Positions 17,349-24,718 of a stretch of DNA of 31,193 nucleotides are shown here, piece after piece. Position numbers and translations under genes: made by a program. This stretch comes from Lachnospiraceae bacterium UBA7160 (GTDB lineage Bacteria > Bacillota > Clostridia > Lachnospirales > Lachnospiraceae), in contig DKWE01000131.1 in NCBI GenBank assembly GCA_002491565.1, forward strand, positions 81,079 to 112,271. Direction: 5' to 3'. Position 1 is the stretch's first letter, and each line of letters opens with the position of its first letter. Below the pieces are notes generated by a model. It ran no database searches and was not told the origin of the DNA. It saw nothing but the letters and a program-made list of their open reading frames with translations.

Positions 17349-17999
17349 ATGACATGTAAGGGATGCGGTTGTGAAGTACCGGATGGCGCAAAATTCTGCC
17401 CGCAGTGTGGAAGCCGTGTGGAAGAAGCAAAGAATAGAAAAAAGGTCTGCCCGGAATGTGCTGCCGAATATGACAGTGATGTCGTTTACTGTGTCAAGTG
17501 TGGGCGAAAACTAGTGGAAAAAACAGAGAAAGCAGGGAAAGTAGGTGATAGTCAGGCTGCAGGTGAGAAGGAAAGCAAAAGCCTATATAGTGTACTGGAT
17601 GGGGATGAGGAAATAGTCTTACAGGATAAAGAAGCGGAGATAATGGAAGAAGAAATGAAGATTTTAAGCTTAACGGGTCTTACCTATTATCGTGGAGAGC
17701 CTAAGGCGTCGATCAGAGGGGAATTAGGAAAGCTTACAATCTGGAAGAACCATCTCAGCTTTGTGTCCTTTATGAGCAGTCAGCCTGGAAAAGGATTTTT
17801 AGTAGCCGGGAGGAAGCTGGAGATTCCAATGCAGCAGATTGCAGTGGTGCGGGAAGGGAGATACCTGGGCGTTTGGAAAACCCTGGTGCTTGACCTGAAA
17901 AACGGGGAAACGCACAGCTTTGCTGCAGCAGTTCCAGGTGCGAGTGCAAGCATTCGAGGAGCAATTCTGGCAGTTCGTCAGCAGATGGAAAAATGTTAG
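17349..17999 (+). CDS. Double zinc-ribbon protein with possible PH/GRAM-like domain
   Basis: This is a 216-residue cytoplasmic protein. Two zinc ribbons occupy the N-terminus, with cysteine pairs at 3/6 and 17/20, then 34/37 and 48/51 (CKGCGC...CPQCG and CPECA...CVKCG). An acidic, charged linker follows to about residue 97. The C-terminal 115 residues alternate beta strands and end in a helix (GELGKLTIWKNHLSFVSF... RKLEIPMQQIAVVREG... ILAVRQQMEK). This resembles a GRAM/PH-like fold, which would suggest lipid or membrane contact; this part is inference. GGAGG lies about 9 bases before the ATG at 17349. The gene sits between two dynamin genes in the same direction, suggesting an adaptor that brings the GTPases to a partner or membrane. 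Confidence 0.75.
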   Translation: MTCKGCGCEVPDGAKFCPQCGSRVEEAKNRKKVCPECAAEYDSDVVYCVKCGRKLVEKTEKAGKVGDSQAAGEKESKSLYSVLDGDEEIVLQDKEAEIMEEEMKILSLTGLTYYRGEPKASIRGELGKLTIWKNHLSFVSFMSSQPGKGFLVAGRKLEIPMQQIAVVREGRYLGVWKTLVLDLKNGETHSFAAAVPGASASIRGAILAVRQQMEKC

Positions 18000-18048
18000 A
18001 AAGAAAAATTGACAGGAAAAACGAAGAAGACGGAGGAGGAAGCAAACT

Positions 18049-20109
18049 ATGAGCCAGACAGAGAAAAACAATTACGCAACCTATCAGAGTATGGTGAATA
18101 CCGTCACCGTTGGCCTGACCGAGGCGAAAAAGGCATGCAGAGAATTGCAGCTTCTGGAGCGGGTGAAAACACTGGAAGAAATTGAAGACAAATTTAAAAC
18201 AGACCAGTTTTCAGTAGGAATTATGGGTGAATTTCGACGGGGTAAGAGCACAGTAATCAATGCGCTCCTTGGAAAAGAAATTGTACCCTCGGATATTGTG
18301 CCGACCTCCGCGGTGCCAAACTATATCCGTTGGGGCACGAAGGAGGAAGCGTTGATTCGCTTTAAGGATGGTACGACCAAAACCGTCCCAGTCGAAGAAT
18401 TGATACAGTATGTAACAAAGATAACAGAGGAATATGAAGAAGTATCTGCGACTGTAGAAGATGCGGTTGTATCTTATCCCTGTCAGTTTTGTCAGAATGG
18501 GGTACAGATCGTGGATACTCCCGGGCTGAATGATGACACAAGGATGACGTATGTTTCAGAGCAGGTGCTTCCGATACTCGATGTCATCATTATTGTACTG
18601 ACGCCGGATAGCCCGTTCAGTGCGACCGAGCTGGACTTTTTATTTACCAAGGTGCTGGTCAGCAGTCTTGGGCGGATTGTTTTTGTATTGAATAAGATTG
18701 ATGTGATCGATGAAGATGACCGGGAACTGCTGGTGGAATGTGTAAGGGAGAGAATCGAAAAAGGCATTGCAGATCGCTTTGCAGAACTGGAGAAAAAACT
18801 GGGAAGAGAGTCTCTTCGGGCAAAGGAAAATTCAGAAAGTAAGCTGGGAGGGATCCGCCTGTACCCGATCTCGGCCAGAAATGCACTGAAGGCCAAGCTG
18901 AAGGGAGAGGAGCGCAGGCTGCAGGAAAGCGGAATGCCTGCCTTTGAGGAAGCGCTGTCTCAGATATTGACACAGGAGCGGGGGCTGTTGAAGCTGATGA
19001 CACCCGTTAATCAGCTCCGTGCGGCGATCACTGAGGCGTCTGGTGTGGTAAATACCCGCTATGAAGCGTTCCGCATGGATTATGAAGAATTCCGCAGAAT
19101 CCATGAGGAACAGAAGGAGGAGTGGGTCAAGAGGCGGGAGGAGAAGAAACGGTATGTAGCGGAGCTGAAAGGAAAGGCTTCCGGAGCGTATCAGGCACTG
19201 GTGGTGAAGGTTCCGGGCATGTATCAGGATCTGATCGGTAAATTGACAGAGTTAATTGAACAGTATGAGATACCAGTATCCGCTGTAAAATCAGAAAAGG
19301 AAATGGCTTTGATAGGACAGGATATGGAGAAACAGCTGCAGAAGGCACTGGAGAATACGTTGTCAGAAGATGTGCAGCTGCTTTCAATCGGGATTCAGGA
19401 GCAGATCGGAGATAATCTGCTGGATATCAATCAGTTCAGCGGGAAGGTCAGCGAGAGTGTTATGAAGTTTAATTCTTACTTTGAAAAGCAGGGAGGTCCG
19501 GGGACTGGTGCGACGATTGCAGTGGATATAGCAACGAATATCTTTTTGGGTGGCTGGTGCAGTATCGGCGGAATTATTGAGGGATGGAAGGCAAGCGGTC
19601 TGCCTGGAGCCCTGGTTGGAGGCGCCGGAGGGGCTGCTATTGGAATAGGTGCAATGGTTTTGGCAGCCACTTTGGGAACTGGTGTATTTGCTGCATGGGC
19701 GATTGGAGGCGTAGTAACTACACTGACAGGAAAGAAGATTGTCGCGACCGTTTTTAAAGAGAAAGTGGCGGAAAAAAATATTCAGAGGATTAAATCTGCG
19801 ATGAAACAGCAGATTGAGGAGCAGGTTACTGCTATGCGCGCGAAGCGCGTTCTGGAGAGCTGGCTGCAGGAACAGACCTATGCGGCATATGAGCAGGTTT
19901 CTAAGAATGTAGATGAGGAGCTGGAGCGTGTGCTGACAGACTTTGAGCAGCAGATGGACCTGATCAACACGCAGCTCACGCAGGGGGAAATGGAGCAGAA
20001 ACAGATGAAGCAGAAGCTGGAGAAAATCAGCGCCAATCTTGCAGAGATTGCAGAGGATCTTGCACCAGTCTATGAGAAGCTGAATGAGGCGTTGAATCTG
20101 CAGGGATAA
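18049..20109 (+). CDS. Dynamin-like GTPase 2, with glycine-rich membrane segment
   Basis: At 686 residues this is the largest of the three dynamin-like proteins. All GTPase motifs are canonical: GEFRRGKST (60-68), switch threonine in VPTSAVPNYIRWG, DTPG (156-159) and NKID (215-218). A charged helical stalk follows (about 320-480). Residues about 483-575 form a long glycine/alanine-rich hydrophobic stretch (GALVGGAGGAAIGIGAMVLAA, split by a GxGVFAAWAIGG segment) that looks like a membrane-inserting paddle or hairpin. A second coiled region closes the protein. GGAGGAGG upstream of the ATG at 18049 is a strong ribosome site. The M48 peptidase gene begins 10 bases after its stop, so the two are almost certainly expressed together. 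Confidence 0.9.
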   Translation: MSQTEKNNYATYQSMVNTVTVGLTEAKKACRELQLLERVKTLEEIEDKFKTDQFSVGIMGEFRRGKSTVINALLGKEIVPSDIVPTSAVPNYIRWGTKEEALIRFKDGTTKTVPVEELIQYVTKITEEYEEVSATVEDAVVSYPCQFCQNGVQIVDTPGLNDDTRMTYVSEQVLPILDVIIIVLTPDSPFSATELDFLFTKVLVSSLGRIVFVLNKIDVIDEDDRELLVECVRERIEKGIADRFAELEKKLGRESLRAKENSESKLGGIRLYPISARNALKAKLKGEERRLQESGMPAFEEALSQILTQERGLLKLMTPVNQLRAAITEASGVVNTRYEAFRMDYEEFRRIHEEQKEEWVKRREEKKRYVAELKGKASGAYQALVVKVPGMYQDLIGKLTELIEQYEIPVSAVKSEKEMALIGQDMEKQLQKALENTLSEDVQLLSIGIQEQIGDNLLDINQFSGKVSESVMKFNSYFEKQGGPGTGATIAVDIATNIFLGGWCSIGGIIEGWKASGLPGALVGGAGGAAIGIGAMVLAATLGTGVFAAWAIGGVVTTLTGKKIVATVFKEKVAEKNIQRIKSAMKQQIEEQVTAMRAKRVLESWLQEQTYAAYEQVSKNVDEELERVLTDFEQQMDLINTQLTQGEMEQKQMKQKLEKISANLAEIAEDLAPVYEKLNEALNLQG

Positions 20110-20119
20110 GGAGATTAGA

Positions 20120-21064
20120 ATGGAGCAGATAGAGAAGAGAAACCCACTGGCAAACATTGACACCAGCTTTTTTCATTACGTAGAAAGAAGAAAAAATGTT
20201 GCACAGGCACATATGGAGAATGGAATTCCGGACTATGCGTTCGCGCTGGATTATGAGCTTCGGGCGAAAATATTGAAGATCCCGCATTTTTATTCGATCA
20301 GTAAAAAGATCACAGAGACCATGGTAGCGCAGGAAATGCAGAAGATGAATCAGGAGGGACTCGCGGTAGGACCGAATCAATATCCGGATATCTATCAGAT
20401 GGGAGTGGAATGTGCAAAGCGGCTGGGAATCGGGATACCGAATATATATGTACTGGGAAACCCCAATATGAATGCCTATACCATCGCCGCAGATGATACG
20501 AGCCCGATGGTGGTGATTCTGAGCGGACTGATTGAACGAATGACGCCTGCAGAGCTGAAATGTGTCATTGCTCATGAATGCGGCCATATTCACAATAATC
20601 ATGCGGTATTTAAAACGGTTGTCAATGCAATCTTAAGTAGTGGTTCTGGTATTTTAGGGTTTGCACTGACTGCAGCGAATCTTGCATTGATGCAATTCTG
20701 GACGCGGGCAGGGGAAATTACCTGCGACCGGGCTGCCCTGATTTGTTCGGATCATCTGGAGGATGCGTACTGTGTCAATGGAAAGCTGCTTTCCGGAGGC
20801 ATCCTGGGAAGGAATGACGAGCTAAATTATGAGGCGCTGCGCAGCCAGCTGGATTTGACGCTCGATAACCCGAGTAGAATTTATGAAATAAACAGTGATC
20901 ATCCTTCCGCATTGCGCAGAATTTTCGCAGAAATGGCTTTTGCAGAGTGTGAGGTCCTCTATCGGTGGCGTCCGGAGCTGAAACAGCCGGATATGCAGGT
21001 GTACAGCCGGAAAGAGACGGATGAAAAATGCCAGAAGCTGGTGAACATTCTGGATAATAAATAA
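20120..21064 (+). CDS. M48-family zinc metallopeptidase
   Basis: This is a 314-residue peptidase of the M48 (HtpX/Ste24/OMA1) family. The zinc site is H152-E-C-G-H156 inside CVIAHECGHIHNNH, with the third ligand at Glu199 in RAGEITCDRAAL. The conserved substrate-cleft motif NPNMNAYTI precedes it. A hydrophobic stretch at about 163-193 may associate with the membrane; no N-terminal signal or transmembrane anchor is seen, so the active site should face the cytoplasm. A late His (SDHPSALRR) matches the family's C-terminal conserved position. AAGGAG supports ATG 20120. The gene lies 10 bases after dynamin GTPase 2 and 10 before dynamin GTPase 3. Cleavage of a dynamin or of the cluster's peptide precursor is an attractive but unproven role. 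Confidence 0.88.
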   Translation: MEQIEKRNPLANIDTSFFHYVERRKNVAQAHMENGIPDYAFALDYELRAKILKIPHFYSISKKITETMVAQEMQKMNQEGLAVGPNQYPDIYQMGVECAKRLGIGIPNIYVLGNPNMNAYTIAADDTSPMVVILSGLIERMTPAELKCVIAHECGHIHNNHAVFKTVVNAILSSGSGILGFALTAANLALMQFWTRAGEITCDRAALICSDHLEDAYCVNGKLLSGGILGRNDELNYEALRSQLDLTLDNPSRIYEINSDHPSALRRIFAEMAFAECEVLYRWRPELKQPDMQVYSRKETDEKCQKLVNILDNK

Positions 21065-21074
21065 GGAGAAAATT

Positions 21075-22841
21075 ATGAGCGAAGGGATTATTTATTCGGA
21101 AGAAGAGTTATTTCTGTCTGTAGAAGCGGTGATTCAAAAGATGCGTACTTTTCAGTATACGTCCCGTTTTCAGGTGCTGGGTTCCTCTTTTTTGGAAAAA
21201 CTTAAGGAGTGGGAACAGTTGCTACAGGAGCGCCGAAAGGAGCCATTTACGATTGTGGTAGTCGGAGAGTTTAAACGGGGAAAGTCGACCTTTATCAATG
21301 CACTGTTAGGAGAAGCGGTTGCTCCGGTCAATGTACTTCCGGAAACGATGACTCTGAACCGCATCAGCTATGGCTCGTCCCGAAATGAAGCGGTTCTTCC
21401 TGGTCACAAAAGAATGCTTTTAACGGATGAAGAGCTGAAAAATGAAAATCTCAGGCAGATAATGAAAAATGCGGGTGTGCCAATACAGAGGCTGGAGCTG
21501 AAGCGTCCCTGTGAGCTATTAAAAAAAATTACGGTGATCGATACGCCTGGGCTGAACGACTCTGCGGCAGATTTTAGGAATCTGGTGGAAGAAGCGTTGC
21601 TTCAGGCGGATGCAGTTGTCTATGTTTATAATAGTGTAGATGCTCCGCTGTCTATGTCAGAGCAGATTTTCTTGAAATCAGCAGTATTGCCGCAGAAGTA
21701 CACAAAGCTTTTTCTGGTAGGGAATTATGCAGATATATTGGAGAAACAGGAAGAGTTTGACCGCGTGCGCAGGATGCTCGCGGAGCGTGTGCATCCGATG
21801 CTGCCGAATGCTGAAGTCGTTTTGGTCAGTGCGCTGGATGAGCTGTGCCGGAAACTGGGAAAGCCACGTCCCAATCAGGCTCTCGAAGCTACGCTGGCGC
21901 AGGAGTTTGAAAGTTTCCGCAGAGAATTGGACCGGTTGCTTCGGGAGAAGGAGAATACCGTAATTGTGGATCGGCTCCAGCGTCTGACGGATGCAATGCT
22001 TCGCCAGCTGAGAGGGGAGCTGGACGCAGCGGAGCGGGGGCTTTCGATGAGCCGGGAGGATGCGGCAGGGCTTTTGCATTCGTTGAGAGAAGAAAAGCAG
22101 CGGGAACAGGAAAGACTGGCGGTATCTCTGACAGAAGTTCGGCAGATGGCAGAGGAGTGTAAGAAGGAAGCACAGGGCTGGATGCTGGAATTTCTGAAAC
22201 GGATTGAGCAAGAAGCAGAGAGCCTGTACACAGCATCTGAGGAAGAACTTCGGAAATATTACAGCTATTACTGTACGGATTTGCTTCAGGAAGCCTTAAG
22301 CAGTTGTCTGGAGTATCACCAGGAGGCGGTATTTGAGCAGCTGGAATCGATTTCGGAAAAAACAGTCAAACGCATCGGAAAAGACTTCCTGAGCGGCGAT
22401 ATCCAGAATGTCAGGATGAATCTGGATAACCGGATCTGGACAAAAGGGGATACCGTTGGACTGATGGTGAGTTTGCTCGCAACAACTGGTTTTTTGGGCA
22501 CCGTCTTTAAGCTTGGCGTAAATGCGGTAGCTGGAGGTCTGCGTCAAAAGGAGAAGGAAAATCGGGTTCCAGAGCTGGTGGAGCAGATCAAGAGAGGCTT
22601 TACTGCTATGGAAATTCAGATTGCGGAAACGTTGAATATTTTATATAGTAAATTAGCGGATACAGCACAGAGAATTTTGACAGAAGCGATACAGGAAGAT
22701 GCGGATCATATGGATCACTTGATGGAGAAAACGGTCAGAGCGGCCAGCCTGGAGCAGGAAAGAAAAGAGGAGCTGATGTCTGTCCTGCAGGCTGCGAGAG
22801 AAATTCTGACGGAATGTGAATTGATGCTGCGCTTTGAATAA
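21075..22841 (+). CDS. Dynamin-like GTPase 3
   Basis: This 588-residue dynamin-like protein has P-loop GEFKRGKST (64-72), a switch threonine in LPETMTLNRI, DTPG (156-159) and a non-canonical G4 NYAD (217-220) where NKxD is usual. A long helical stalk rich in Glu, Arg and Gln runs from about 300 to 460. A hydrophobic segment near 465-490 (GLMVSLLATTGFLGTVFKLG) could insert into the membrane. It is clearly different in sequence from GTPases 1 and 2, so the three are not recent duplicates. AAGGAG precedes the ATG at 21075. Only 11 bases separate its stop from the radical SAM gene, linking membrane remodelling and peptide modification in one transcript. Confidence 0.88.
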   Translation: MSEGIIYSEEELFLSVEAVIQKMRTFQYTSRFQVLGSSFLEKLKEWEQLLQERRKEPFTIVVVGEFKRGKSTFINALLGEAVAPVNVLPETMTLNRISYGSSRNEAVLPGHKRMLLTDEELKNENLRQIMKNAGVPIQRLELKRPCELLKKITVIDTPGLNDSAADFRNLVEEALLQADAVVYVYNSVDAPLSMSEQIFLKSAVLPQKYTKLFLVGNYADILEKQEEFDRVRRMLAERVHPMLPNAEVVLVSALDELCRKLGKPRPNQALEATLAQEFESFRRELDRLLREKENTVIVDRLQRLTDAMLRQLRGELDAAERGLSMSREDAAGLLHSLREEKQREQERLAVSLTEVRQMAEECKKEAQGWMLEFLKRIEQEAESLYTASEEELRKYYSYYCTDLLQEALSSCLEYHQEAVFEQLESISEKTVKRIGKDFLSGDIQNVRMNLDNRIWTKGDTVGLMVSLLATTGFLGTVFKLGVNAVAGGLRQKEKENRVPELVEQIKRGFTAMEIQIAETLNILYSKLADTAQRILTEAIQEDADHMDHLMEKTVRAASLEQERKEELMSVLQAAREILTECELMLRFE

Positions 22842-22852
22842 GGAAGAAAGTT

Positions 22853-24244
22853 ATGAGAATCAGAGCAGGGAATTATTTTGGATTTTACGGAACACGCTGC
22901 TATCTGAGAAATGTGCTCTCTCATACAGATTACCTGTTTAATGAAACGGTGTACGAGCTGCTTTCACTTCTTCAGAAGAAAGGGGAATGTCCCCAGGAGG
23001 AGCTTTTACAAGAGCTGTCAGAAGAATATGGACTGGAAGATATGGAACCATTTTTCCGGGAAATGAGGGAACTGCTGGGTATGCTGGCGGAAGAAGGAAT
23101 TCTTTGTCTGGATGAAGGGGAACCGAAAGGATCTTGCAGAAAAAAAACACTGGATTCGTCTCAGCAGCAGAAGAAAATGCCTAGAAAAGCGCCGTCAGAG
23201 GAAACCATATCGATTCCGGCGCAGGCGGGCGAATGGTGTGCGGAGAATCACAGGCTGTTTTCCGCGTCACTTGAACTGACCTATCGCTGCAATGAACGCT
23301 GTATTCACTGCTATATCGATGATGAGACAAAGCAGGAGTATCCGAAAGAATTATCAACCGTGGAATGGAAGCGCGTTCTGAAAGAGCTGAGAGATCTTGG
23401 CTGCATGAGTGTGCTTTTGACAGGAGGGGAAGTACTGCTGCGAAAGGATTTCCTGGAAATCGCCGCGTACGCGGCGAAGCTGGGAATGCTTACAGATATC
23501 TATACGAATGGCTATCTTCTGACCGAAGAGATGCTGCTGCAGCTCCTTTCCTTGTATCCGAACAGCGTTTCCTTTAGTCTCTACGGAGGAACTGCATCGG
23601 TGCATGACCAGGTGACGCAGGTGCCGGGGTCCTTTGAACGGAGCCTACGCATGATAAAGCTGGCGAAACAAGCGGGAGCGGACGTCTATATCAAATCTGT
23701 ATTCCTGCGGCAGAATCTGGACGACATGGATAGGCTATATGCACTTTGCAGAGAGCTGGAGATACCGCTGCATGCAAATCTGACGGTGGTGGATTCTCAG
23801 AACGGGGTATCCGCAGATTTTTGTCGGCTGTCCGGCCATGAGCAGCTTCAAAAAGCGCTGGCACTGCTGGACACAGAAAAACCGGGAGAAGGCAATCCGC
23901 CTCCGAGGGATCCGGATGCACAGATTTGCAATGCTGGTAAGAATATGCTGTCTATATCACCGGACGGAGATGTCTTTCCGTGTATTATGATGAAGGAGTG
24001 GCTGGGGAATGTAAAACAGGAGTCTCTGCATCAGATCTGGCAGAGGCTGGCTGTACGGGAGGGAGTGTGCTCGCTTACGATGCGCGATCTCTGTCCGGAG
24101 TGCGGGCAGTGCAATTTTTTAGATACCTGCAGTCTGTGTCCCGGTCGGACTGGAACCAGCAAGGAGCGCAGGCCTGTTCCATCGGATGTCTGCGAGCAGG
24201 CCAGAGAAAGGCTTGACCTTATAGGAGGAGAACGAGATGAATAA
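22853..24244 (+). CDS. Radical SAM/SPASM peptide maturase with N-terminal PqqD-like domain
   Basis: This is a 463-residue radical SAM enzyme of the peptide-modifying SPASM type. Residues about 1-90 resemble a PqqD/RRE winged-helix precursor-binding domain (YLRNV...HTDYLFNETVYELLSLL, then helices ending EEGILCL). The radical SAM cluster motif is Cys146-x3-Cys150-x2-Cys153, followed by LLTGGE and a TIM-barrel core. The SPASM domain has Cys359, Cys377, and the dense set Cys406, 414, 417, 420, 426, 429 and 447 for auxiliary iron-sulphur clusters. Family members install thioether or carbon-carbon crosslinks in ribosomal peptides, or oxidise side chains. The last codons overlap the start of the 58-residue peptide gene at 24237, the expected partner. 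The chemistry performed cannot be deduced from the sequence. Confidence 0.9.
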   Translation: MRIRAGNYFGFYGTRCYLRNVLSHTDYLFNETVYELLSLLQKKGECPQEELLQELSEEYGLEDMEPFFREMRELLGMLAEEGILCLDEGEPKGSCRKKTLDSSQQQKKMPRKAPSEETISIPAQAGEWCAENHRLFSASLELTYRCNERCIHCYIDDETKQEYPKELSTVEWKRVLKELRDLGCMSVLLTGGEVLLRKDFLEIAAYAAKLGMLTDIYTNGYLLTEEMLLQLLSLYPNSVSFSLYGGTASVHDQVTQVPGSFERSLRMIKLAKQAGADVYIKSVFLRQNLDDMDRLYALCRELEIPLHANLTVVDSQNGVSADFCRLSGHEQLQKALALLDTEKPGEGNPPPRDPDAQICNAGKNMLSISPDGDVFPCIMMKEWLGNVKQESLHQIWQRLAVREGVCSLTMRDLCPECGQCNFLDTCSLCPGRTGTSKERRPVPSDVCEQARERLDLIGGERDE

Positions 24245-24413
24245 CAAGAAAACGTATGAATCACCAATGCTTCTGGAAAAATCTGTGAGACTGGCATCTT
24301 CCTCTAGCAGATGCGCGTATCAGACACAATGCGGCGACAATTCATGGCAGAAGTCCGGGGGAAGCTGTGGCTTTCAGACGCAATGTGGTTCTAAAAAATG
24401 GCATACTTCCTAA
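24237..24413 (+). CDS. Small two-repeat Cys/Trp peptide, candidate RiPP precursor
   Basis: This 58-codon gene starts at an ATG within the last codons of the radical SAM gene, with ATAGGAGGAGA about 8 bases upstream, a strong ribosome site. Residues 1-20 look like a leader: Lys-rich start, then Y7-E-S-P10-M-L12, matching the YxxPxL motif that RRE domains recognise in lasso and other leaders. Residues 21-58 carry two units with an 18-residue period: Cys26-A-Tyr28-QTQ-Cys32-G-x3-Trp37 and Cys44-G-Phe46-QTQ-Cys50-G-x3-Trp55. Cys, Thr and Gly codons differ between the copies only at silent positions (TGC/TGT, ACA/ACG, GGC/GGT), suggesting selection on the protein. There are four cysteines in all. 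I know of no named family with this unit. The bioactivity is unknown. Confidence 0.8.
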   Translation: MNNKKTYESPMLLEKSVRLASSSSRCAYQTQCGDNSWQKSGGSCGFQTQCGSKKWHTS

Positions 24414-24415
24414 AA

Positions 24416-24658
24416 GTGGAGGATGCTACAGTCTGGTCAGTATAGAGCTGACTGGGTTGGTACTTTCAAGGTCAGAGATAGAGAGTTGTCAGTGATGATA
24501 TTGCAGCTGCGCAGCTGGCTGTTTACGTGTCAGATCATGCAAAAGAACTTTCAGAAGGCGGAACAGGGAGTTCCAATTATGGTAATGGCCTGGAGACTTG
24601 CATTATCTGTGACGGCTATGGCCTTTGCAAAGTATGTGATGGCGTGGGAAGCTATTGA
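24416..24658 (+). pseudogene. Decayed DnaJ-type zinc-finger ORF remnant
   Basis: Read in the frame of a GTG at 24416, this stretch has stops at 24443, 24449 and 24479, then an open run from 24482 to the TGA at 24656-24658. The open run ends with a clear DnaJ-type finger: TCIICDGYGLCKVCDGVGSY, that is CxxCxGxG-x-CxxCxGxG. No start codon with a ribosome site serves it. A longer open frame at 24423-24698 on the same strand gives a protein of unconvincing composition without a proper ribosome site. The best reading is a broken relative of the zinc-finger gene that follows; recoding from the neighbouring frame is a less likely alternative. Confidence 0.45.
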
Positions 24659-24718
24659 TGAAGCGTTAGGAACAAGAGCTTGCGCAAGATCTGGGTGAAG
24701 TAAAAGGAGGAGTAGACT

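Noticed and set aside
24423..24698. A 91-codon open frame in phase with the peptide gene after its stop
   Set aside because: There is no proper ribosome site before its ATG, the composition is not protein-like, and the zinc-finger signature lies in a different frame of the same stretch.
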